Both the position numbers and the translations under genes were made by a program. 28,494 bases of DNA, from the IMG/VR virus record IMGVR_UViG_3300007539_000138, positions 1 to 28,494 of that record. The stretch is one strand, 5' to 3'. The notes beneath the pieces are model-generated. The model made no database searches, had not been told where the DNA came from, and was given only the letters and a program-made list of their open reading frames with translations. The DNA is from a virus. Within the stretch, counting starts at the first letter, position 1, and each line of letters begins with the position of its first letter. This document shows, in pieces, positions 22,627 through 28,494 of this stretch.

Positions 22627-23987
22627 TAGACTTGATTCACTTTTCCAGCTTCTTGTGATAGACTTGGTAATGTATCACTCTTTGCGAGAGTTAAGGTGGA
22701 TATCCATCTATTTTTGAAGATTGTATGTTTAATTCCATATATCAAATATCTACCAGATCTCTTTTTGTCTTTAATTCTTTCTCTAGAAACATTTTCTTCA
22801 TCAATAGGTATATCTTTTGTAATAAACACGTCAATCATTTTACCCAAATTTTCAACACCAAACTCTAGACCTGGCACAGCAATATTGATAGGTGATTGAG
22901 ACATGAAATTATATAAAGCTTGTGATTCTGCTTTCTTCTTATGTCTTTCCATATCCTCTTCCTCATTATAAGAGAAAATACCATCATCAAATAATTTTCT
23001 AGTCACCAATTGAGACCAGTAGGTGTTTTGACCTTCGTGATACGGTCGACCAATTTTAAAATTAGTATCATAATTATGATCTGTGGTTCCATTTGGTTTA
23101 GGTAATTTATCTAAAGGTGTTGGTAAGTCAAATCTTTTTTCATGACTACCATATTCATAAGGATCAATGTAATTAAAATAACCACCATATACATTTCTCG
23201 ACATAGCTAATAGTGTGTCTTCATTGTTACCTATCGTATAACCAGAAATTTGTTTAGCTATTGTATCATAATCTTCGCTACCGCCAACTAATTTGTGAGT
23301 TAGTCTAGTGAATTTATAAGGCTCTGAGTTTATAGGAGATTGATTTAACAGTGTCTCTAAACTCTTTAGTTGAAGATTATCATCACTCATTGTGGAATAA
23401 AGGTAAAATGGTGAACCATTAGATGTTGTACATCTACCTGTCATCCAAATTGCTGCCGCTAATGGATTAGTTGTGAAAGGAAAAACAACTCTCATGTTTG
23501 ATTGATAAGAAGACTCTGTGCTTACGCTCACACCTAATTGCTCTTCACAAACTTGTTTACAAATGTCTTCTGGTTTACCATCATAAACTTTACTAAATCT
23601 TGTAGAATTACTAAGCATAGCATGTTCTTCAATCAACTTTACAACATAGACCGAAGTGCCATCATTCAATTTCTGACCGTAACTAACACCTGTACAAATA
23701 AACTCTTTAGATATTTTAACATTTTCATCTTTATCAATAATACTCAGATAAACTCTTTCTTGGCCAATGAAAGGTGCTGCATTAGAAGCATTAGAAGAGT
23801 CCACAATAATTAATTCAGCCGACATGTAAGGAAGACCTATGTTTTCAAAGAATCTAACTTCCATTGTGATTTTTGAAATATCAATTGTAGGAAACCTTTC
23901 AGACTGAACAAATACTCTTGTCTGTCCTACATAATAAGGAGTAAATCCATCATTTTTTACTTGATTGCTAGACGCAACATCTACCAT
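22626..23987 (-). CDS. gp27: Baseplate hub subunit, gp27-like
   Basis: This 453-aa protein (T4 gp27 is 391) starts with a domain typical of gp27-like hubs: TRVFVQSERFPTIDISKITM, EVRFFENIGLPYMSAELII (residues 45-63), then FICTGVSYGQKLNDG and KVYDGKPEDICKQVCEEQLG (about 136-155), a LysM-like or secretin-like helix pair seen in this family. The C-terminus has RSGRYLIYGIKHTIFKNRWI (416-435), the usual exit strand. gp27 trimers form the central hub onto which gp5 docks and which connects to the tube. Position right before the gp5-type OB gene supports this. Family match is by pattern; alternatives are another hub paralogue. GGAGG precedes the start at 23987. Confidence 0.7.
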   Translation of the reverse strand: MVDVASSNQVKNDGFTPYYVGQTRVFVQSERFPTIDISKITMEVRFFENIGLPYMSAELIIVDSSNASNAAPFIGQERVYLSIIDKDENVKISKEFICTGVSYGQKLNDGTSVYVVKLIEEHAMLSNSTRFSKVYDGKPEDICKQVCEEQLGVSVSTESSYQSNMRVVFPFTTNPLAAAIWMTGRCTTSNGSPFYLYSTMSDDNLQLKSLETLLNQSPINSEPYKFTRLTHKLVGGSEDYDTIAKQISGYTIGNNEDTLLAMSRNVYGGYFNYIDPYEYGSHEKRFDLPTPLDKLPKPNGTTDHNYDTNFKIGRPYHEGQNTYWSQLVTRKLFDDGIFSYNEEEDMERHKKKAESQALYNFMSQSPINIAVPGLEFGVENLGKMIDVFITKDIPIDEENVSRERIKDKKRSGRYLIYGIKHTIFKNRWISTLTLAKSDTLPSLSQEAGKVNQV

Positions 23988-23989
23988 TA

Positions 23990-26182
23990 TTAATAGCCTC
24001 CGCTACTTCCAGAAGAAGATTCAGCTACCACTACATCATTAGTATTTCGATCTGGAATTACAGAATATTCACTATAGCCTTGAGATTGTGAATTTTGAGG
24101 CTCTTCTTCAACTGTAGCCTGGTTTAATATACTTTTAAATTGTGCATCAAATTGCTGTATAATACCTGGCTTAATAACTTTAATTGATTTGACTTCATCA
24201 TTTTCTCTAACATATTTTTCTCGAAATGTCACCGGCAGTAAAGTTGCAGGCTCAAGTTTGTCATAGTTAGCAGTAATATAAGCATCATATCTTGTTTTCA
24301 ATTCATCGTAAGCATCGGTTTTATTTGTAAAATCTCCGATGATTTGACTTTCAAATAATCCAGTTTCTGAATTATAAACACTAACTGTATCGGTACTGTT
24401 ACTGATAATAGGCGTCGATCCATAGAAAGTTTTATAGAATTTTTTAACCTCAGGTGGGTTGGCCGCCAGTGCAGCACCAAATGCCAGCTGTCCTATTAAG
24501 GTGGTAAGATCCAATTGACCTGCAGCTTCTGCCGCAACATATGCATCAGATTGCTCTGTAGTTAAAATGAAATAAGGAAATGCTGCTAATGCTGGAGCAT
24601 AGGTTGCTACAGTGGCGTGACCTCCACTGACTGCAATTCCTTGAAATATCGCTACTTGATTAGGAATGTCAGCATTGGCTTCTGTATAGTCATCAATAGT
24701 ATATCCCATTACAATACTAATATTTTCGGTTAGAGTAGGGTCAACATCAATAAGTTTGTCAATAAGAAAGAGATAATCAAACTCAATTGTTATTCTATTT
24801 TCAAGAATATCATTGGTCAATGAATCTGCTATTTTAAAAGGATTTTTTGACAAAATATCACCAAAGGCGGAAATCAAAGTTTGTTGATATGATTCACTGA
24901 CCGTAGTTAGGTTAAAGACTGCTGTAAAAAATAAGTTATACTCAATCAAACTAAGAGTTTTACCGGTCTGCTTCTTTGCTTCAAAGAGTTGTAAGATAGC
25001 AAAGTAAAGCACAAGTATGTTTGCTCCTGGTAGAAGGTTTCCTAGAATAGCAAACTGATTGGCTTCCGTTAAGCTAAAATTAACATTAATATCGTTAAAG
25101 TTGGATAAATTAGGTCCTTCTTCTAAATTAATTATCCAAGTTCCGGCATTGTCAATGTTTTGTGCTAGATTGGTATAGTCCCATAATCCAGTATTAGGAT
25201 CAAGCGCTCCTGTGTCTTGAATGCTATACACATTCTGACCTTGAACCACTGTGGTTGCAACCTCAAAGTTTTTGAGAGGAGATAAAGATGTGGCACTAGT
25301 AGCTGCTGCGGCCGCTTCGGCGGCTTGTTGAGTGTATCCTAAAGCTAAAAACTGTGGGATTAGCACCTCTGCTTCTGCAGCTATGATAGTCTGAAGAGTG
25401 GTCTGACTAATACTATTCTTATCATTAGTATATATTACTCCGTCTTCTCCAGCAGCAGTGTTCGCAGTAACATCAATGTAGTTATATAAAGTAGGGCTAT
25501 ATGACAGGCTATAAGAAGTTCTCTGAACATAAGGAGCCCTAGGAAAAATATCTACATATTCACCATCAGTGTTTTCGTAATGATGTTTAGAATTATATTC
25601 ATCTATCACTCGATCAACTTTTAGTGAAGCTAGGCCAATTGTTTCGCCATCGGCATCTTCTACAATTCTGACACTTTCAGCATCTTCATCATCTTCAAAA
25701 TTAATAATATCAGAGGCACTTTGATTGACGCCAGGAGAAGGGTCGGGAATAAGCTTTACAATAATTTGACCTAAGTCTGGTCTTCTCTTCAAGATTTCGC
25801 CATGAGCGCCAGAACTAAGACCTCTGATAATGTCACCTACCTGAAATCGACCCGTCATATCTTCTCTGGTTACGAGAACCTTATGAGGATGTTCTCTTTG
25901 AACTTTTTTTACAATTTCTTTTTCAGTTAAAGGCCAACCTCTTAATCTCAGTTCATCATTCATTAAGAAAAAGGTCCAGTGATAATCAGGCGAGCCATAT
26001 AATTTTTGAGAAATCTGATCAGGTCTCTCACCGTCTTTAATTTGATACGTTTGATAAAATCCAATATCATCTTTCGCTCTATCAAAGATATCGATATAAA
26101 CACCAATGTCCTGAACCATCGTTTTATTGGTTAAGCCACCAAAAGGATAAGAAATTTTAGGGTAATTAGTAAAATATGACAT
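23990..26182 (-). CDS. gp53: Baseplate wedge gp53 with a ~400-residue insertion
   Basis: Residues 1-95 of this 730-aa protein hold the gp53 signature: VYIDIFDRAKDDIGFYQTYQ, KDGERPDQISQKLYGSPDYH, WTFFLMNDELRLRGWPL. It is followed by a small beta module with a SSGAHGEILKRRPDLGQIIV stretch (123-142). The usual gp53 ending (TFREKYVRENDEVKSIKVIK, PGIIQQFDAQFKSIL, 652-686) comes only at the far end. Between about 240 and 645 lies an unrelated Ala-rich, largely helical region (AEVLIPQFLALGYTQQAAEA, ANILVLYFAILQLF, YVAAEAAGQLDLTTLIGQLA). A Gly/Ser-rich tail ends the protein. T4 gp53 is 196 aa. gp53 is part of the wedge core and joins neighbouring wedges. GGAGGAAA precedes the start; the stop is two bases before the hub gene. 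Confidence 0.8.
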   Translation of the reverse strand: MSYFTNYPKISYPFGGLTNKTMVQDIGVYIDIFDRAKDDIGFYQTYQIKDGERPDQISQKLYGSPDYHWTFFLMNDELRLRGWPLTEKEIVKKVQREHPHKVLVTREDMTGRFQVGDIIRGLSSGAHGEILKRRPDLGQIIVKLIPDPSPGVNQSASDIINFEDDEDAESVRIVEDADGETIGLASLKVDRVIDEYNSKHHYENTDGEYVDIFPRAPYVQRTSYSLSYSPTLYNYIDVTANTAAGEDGVIYTNDKNSISQTTLQTIIAAEAEVLIPQFLALGYTQQAAEAAAAATSATSLSPLKNFEVATTVVQGQNVYSIQDTGALDPNTGLWDYTNLAQNIDNAGTWIINLEEGPNLSNFNDINVNFSLTEANQFAILGNLLPGANILVLYFAILQLFEAKKQTGKTLSLIEYNLFFTAVFNLTTVSESYQQTLISAFGDILSKNPFKIADSLTNDILENRITIEFDYLFLIDKLIDVDPTLTENISIVMGYTIDDYTEANADIPNQVAIFQGIAVSGGHATVATYAPALAAFPYFILTTEQSDAYVAAEAAGQLDLTTLIGQLAFGAALAANPPEVKKFYKTFYGSTPIISNSTDTVSVYNSETGLFESQIIGDFTNKTDAYDELKTRYDAYITANYDKLEPATLLPVTFREKYVRENDEVKSIKVIKPGIIQQFDAQFKSILNQATVEEEPQNSQSQGYSEYSVIPDRNTNDVVVAESSSGSSGGY

Positions 26183-26185
26183 TAA

Positions 26186-26986
26186 TTAATTTCCTCCTTC
26201 AACATCATCTTTATCTAGAGGTCTTTCTTCAACAAAGTTTAGAGCAAGTTGCGTTTCATTGAATCTACCGTCTTTAAATAATGAAGAAGAGCGTGGATTA
26301 AATGTGGTGCTTATGCTAGTTAAGTAGCAGGGCAAGAGTTCAGGAACATCCTGCATCTTTTCATTCTTGTATCTAAACTCAATAAAAAATCTAGTAGGAA
26401 AGGCATATGCAAGTTCACCAGCTCTTAATGTCGGGTATGCATTAACTCTGAAAAATTTAACAATCTTATTGATTTCAATTGCCTCTTGCTGACTTGCAGG
26501 AGATAATAAAAATGTAAAGTTAAAACTTCTAATAGCTACATCTCTAAACAAAGATCGTTTATGAGGATTAGCTGTAATTTTAGTTGCAGATGAGATGCCT
26601 TCTGCAATATCTCCTGGTGCCAAAGTTTGAGCGCCAAGATTTAATAGTGCTGCACCGCCACCGTTTTCTACTAAGCTTCTTGCGGTACCAATAGTACCAT
26701 CGGCCGAAAGCAAATTGTTTAGTTGAGAAGTCCAATTGTTAAATGAATTCTCTAATGTGCCTGGGGGTCCTTTAGAAAGTTCAACACCCTTTTCGACTAA
26801 GTAGCCGGCTAAGTTTAGATTAGCATTATCATATACAATACCATCTGCAAAATTCATACCTTCTGGCATGTAAAGAATAGCTCTATCGCCATCTGCTCCG
26901 CTGCCTGTAGATGATTCTGCGGTGAAAAATATAGAAGCTTTATATTTTTCATCTGGAATAAGAGGAAACTTGTAGCCTTCAGCCAT
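26186..26986 (-). CDS. gp48: Baseplate tail-tube cap (gp48-like)
   Basis: This 266-aa protein has its best landmark at residues 138-169 (TANPHKRSLFRDVAIRSFNF, TFLLSPASQQEA), then IVKFFRVNAYPTL and a C-terminal FFIEFRYKNE, LPCYLTSISTTFNP and NETQLALNFVEERPL. This arrangement belongs to the gp19-fold family of tube proteins that includes gp48 (tube cap) and gp54 (tube initiator). Size, and position before gp53, fit gp48; gp54 is the alternative. These proteins form the first rings on the hub from which the tail tube grows. It is the first gene of the minus-strand cluster; AGGATAAAAC precedes its ATG and a late promoter lies 35 bases upstream. It ends DVEGGN. Confidence 0.7.
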   Translation of the reverse strand: MAEGYKFPLIPDEKYKASIFFTAESSTGSGADGDRAILYMPEGMNFADGIVYDNANLNLAGYLVEKGVELSKGPPGTLENSFNNWTSQLNNLLSADGTIGTARSLVENGGGAALLNLGAQTLAPGDIAEGISSATKITANPHKRSLFRDVAIRSFNFTFLLSPASQQEAIEINKIVKFFRVNAYPTLRAGELAYAFPTRFFIEFRYKNEKMQDVPELLPCYLTSISTTFNPRSSSLFKDGRFNETQLALNFVEERPLDKDDVEGGN

Positions 26987-27020
26987 GTTTTATCCTAAAT
27001 AAATATATATTGATTTAAAT

Positions 27021-27028
27021 TATTTATA
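27021..27028 (-). promoter_or_regulatory. T4-type late promoter box (TATAAATA) in the divergent gap
   Basis: An exact box lies 35 bases before the gp48-like start in the 52-base gap between the two divergent gene sets. For the plus-strand genes I see only a weak candidate: TAAATAAATA at 26996-27005, 34 bases before the gp4 start, which is not an exact late box. Confidence 0.65.
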
Positions 27029-27038
27029 ACGGCGGACT

Positions 27039-27476
27039 ATGAAGACTTACAAAGGTAAATACAAAGTAAAAAATCCAGAGAAATATTCAGGCGATCATAC
27101 TCAGGTTATTTATAGATCATATTGGGAAAAGTTTGCATTTATGTGGTGCGAAGATCAGAGTCAAATCAAATCATGGTGCTCAGAGGAAACTGTCATCCCG
27201 TACATCAGTGCGGTTGATAATAAGTACCATAGATACTTCGTGGACTTATTAATTAAGACCAAAGAAGGTAAAACCATCTTGGTTGAGATTAAACCTAAGA
27301 AACAAACCAAGCCTCCTCGAGGTAAGAAGAAGACTAAGAGATTCATCAGTGAGTCATTAGAGTATGTTCGTAATCAATGCAAATGGAAAGCAGCCAAGGA
27401 ATACTGTCTAGACCGTGGCTGGGAATTTCAGATCTGGACAGAAGATACACTAAGACAAATGGGAATGAAAACATAA
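27039..27476 (+). CDS. gp4: Head completion protein gp4 (nuclease-fold)
   Basis: This 145-aa protein (T4 gp4 is about 150) carries KNPEKYSGDHTQVIYRSYWE (residues 11-30), SEETVIPYISAVDNKYHRYF (48-67), VDLLI and LVEIKPK (81-87). This is the TnsA/restriction-endonuclease-like fold described for gp4: Glu30 or Glu38, Asp69 and Glu83-x-Lys85 make a plausible metal site. gp4 acts on filled heads before tails attach. The ATG at 27039 follows GGCGGACT, a weak ribosome site. The next gene starts directly at its stop (TAAATG). In T4 gene 4 is next to gene 53 on the same strand; here they are near each other but divergent. Confidence 0.85.
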   Translation: MKTYKGKYKVKNPEKYSGDHTQVIYRSYWEKFAFMWCEDQSQIKSWCSEETVIPYISAVDNKYHRYFVDLLIKTKEGKTILVEIKPKKQTKPPRGKKKTKRFISESLEYVRNQCKWKAAKEYCLDRGWEFQIWTEDTLRQMGMKT

Positions 27477-28064
27477 ATGGCAAGCTTATTTGATAAATTG
27501 GAGATAGAAGCGTTTCGTGCTGGTATTACTCCAAGAACAAAGGAATCAATTAAATGGTTTCGTAATAAAGCACAGCAACTTAACCCTAATAGGTCGAGTC
27601 TTTTGAAAGATGAAGCTCTTAAACTAACTTCACGACCTAGAGTTGGTGATATGTATATGTATTTCTATGATCCTAAAACAAAAGACACTTTGCCTTACTA
27701 CGATAGATTTCCTCTAACAATTTTGGTTGATAGAGCACCTAAAGGATTTTATGGGTTAAATTTGCATTATTTACCTTTAAACGTAAGAGCTAAATTGTTG
27801 GATTCTCTTCTGGATACGATAAATAATAATAAGTATGACGAATCCACTAGATTTAGGTTATCTTACGATATGTTGAATCGTGCATCCAAAATGAATGCTT
27901 TTAAGCCTTGCTTCAAGCGCTATTTAACAAGTCATGTAAGATCTAGGTTGGCTAAAGTCAATGCTCCTGAGTGGGAGATTGCGACATTTTTACCAACTGC
28001 CGACTTTGAAAAGGCTTCGCTCGGAACAGTATATCGTGACTCAAGAAGAAAGATAGCTGCGTAA
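27477..28064 (+). CDS. Conserved phage protein of unknown function
   Basis: This 195-aa protein has a pattern I have seen in marine T4-like phages next to gp4 or tube genes: RPRVGDMYMYFYDPKTKDTL (residues 53-72), PYYDRFPLTILVDR, GFYGLNLHYLPLNVRAKLLD (90-109), KPCFKRYLTSHVRSRL and EWEIATFLP. No catalytic motif, signal peptide or membrane helix is visible. It starts exactly at the gp4 stop and its own stop overlaps the next start (TAATG). A role in head or tail completion is plausible from place alone; I do not assign a T4 gene number. Confidence 0.65.
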   Translation: MASLFDKLEIEAFRAGITPRTKESIKWFRNKAQQLNPNRSSLLKDEALKLTSRPRVGDMYMYFYDPKTKDTLPYYDRFPLTILVDRAPKGFYGLNLHYLPLNVRAKLLDSLLDTINNNKYDESTRFRLSYDMLNRASKMNAFKPCFKRYLTSHVRSRLAKVNAPEWEIATFLPTADFEKASLGTVYRDSRRKIAA

Positions 28065-28494
28065 TGGCAAACATAGAACAATTAAAAGGTGCGTTTAATA
28101 GAGGAGTTTCATATGCCAATAGGTATAGGGTTATAATTCCCAACTTTAGACAAGGCGATGTTTATTGTCAAGCCACCAATTTACCTGGTAGACAGATTAC
28201 AACCAATCCTCGCACCATCGGTATGTTGACACAGAAAATGCCTTATGGCTTTATCTTTGATGATGTAAATCTACAGTTCTTATTGGATGGTAATTACACT
28301 GTTAAAAAATTCTTTGAAGACTGGCAAATGCAAATTTACGGTCAAGATACTTACGAATTAAGTTACAAATACGGAAGCGGCACCGGTAACACAGGCGGTT
28401 ATACAAAAGATGTAGTTATCGAACAACTTGATAAGCAGTCTGAAAAGGTTATCTATTCAGTAAAACTAAAAGGTGCATTTCCTGTTACCATAAA
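28064..28494 (+). CDS. Tail-tube-fold protein (gp19 or gp54 family), C-terminus cut by window edge
   Basis: The frame is open to the window end (143 complete codons). It reads MANIEQLKGAFNRGVSYANR, then IIPNFRQGDVYCQATNLPGR, PYGFIFDDVNLQFLLDGNYT, VKKFFEDWQMQIYG and, near the end, VIYSVKLKGAFPVTI. The order (strand, C-ATNLPG, hairpin, F-DWQ helix, K-GAFPV) is that of the gp19 tube fold, as in T4 gp19 (FQCKATALPAG, FVDWQ, IEIKGLWPT). It could be the tube protein itself or gp54, the tube initiator; the missing end would tell. The start overlaps the previous stop. Confidence 0.7.
   Translation, partial: MANIEQLKGAFNRGVSYANRYRVIIPNFRQGDVYCQATNLPGRQITTNPRTIGMLTQKMPYGFIFDDVNLQFLLDGNYTVKKFFEDWQMQIYGQDTYELSYKYGSGTGNTGGYTKDVVIEQLDKQSEKVIYSVKLKGAFPVTI

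Noticed and set aside
26996-27005. Plus-strand late promoter TAAATAAATA for gp4
   Set aside because: Not the exact late box; the gap is AT-rich throughout, so chance matches are likely. Mentioned only as a weak candidate.
1-28494. tRNA genes, CRISPR arrays, insertion sequences, integrase or attachment sites
   Set aside because: None seen; the DNA is almost fully occupied by structural genes.

Overview
The window is part of the late (virion structural) region of a T4-like tailed phage (myovirus). The baseplate genes match T4 gp53, gp25, gp6, gp8 and, less surely, gp48, gp27 and gp7. The very large DUF4815-type structural protein, the fibre heads, the AT-rich DNA and the compact layout resemble marine T4-like phages such as cyanophages and pelagiphages. 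No photosynthesis or other host-diagnostic gene lies in the window, so the host cannot be named. No tRNA, IS element or CRISPR was seen.

Layout. From 26986 down to 1, twenty-one genes run on the minus strand with almost no gaps; many junctions are TAATG or TAA-ATG. In transcription order they are: tail-tube cap (gp48-like), an enlarged gp53, a hub protein (gp27-like), a gp5-type OB-fold protein, a half-length tail-lysozyme-like protein, an M23 peptidase, an amidase-like protein with altered active site, a needle protein with a C-terminal transglycosylase-like domain, an unknown protein, gp25, gp6, a short gp7-like protein, an S74 fibre, a gp9/gp10-headed protein, gp8, the 1771-aa DUF4815 protein, a 68-aa coiled-coil protein, two small structural proteins, a DSA-repeat fibre, and a second fibre cut by the window edge. 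From 27039 rightward, three plus-strand genes diverge: gp4 head completion nuclease-like protein, a conserved unknown protein, and a tail-tube-fold protein cut by the edge.

Control. Six exact copies of the T4 late promoter box TATAAATA lie on the minus strand, each at or just beyond the end of an upstream gene or in the divergent gap. They would divide the minus strand into six late units: cap to unknown protein; gp25-gp6-gp7; S74 fibre; gp9/10-like to the 68-aa gene; the small proteins plus the DSA fibre; and the last fibre.

How the genes work together. The products would build the hexagonal baseplate (wedges gp53, gp25, gp6, gp7-like, gp8), the hub and needle, the tube, and the fibres that bind the host. 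The most unusual part is the tail tip. T4 puts OB fold, lysozyme and beta-helix in one gp5 chain; here these functions are spread over five consecutive genes. Two wall-active domains look intact (M23 and transglycosylase-like), while two look catalytically altered (half lysozyme and amidase).
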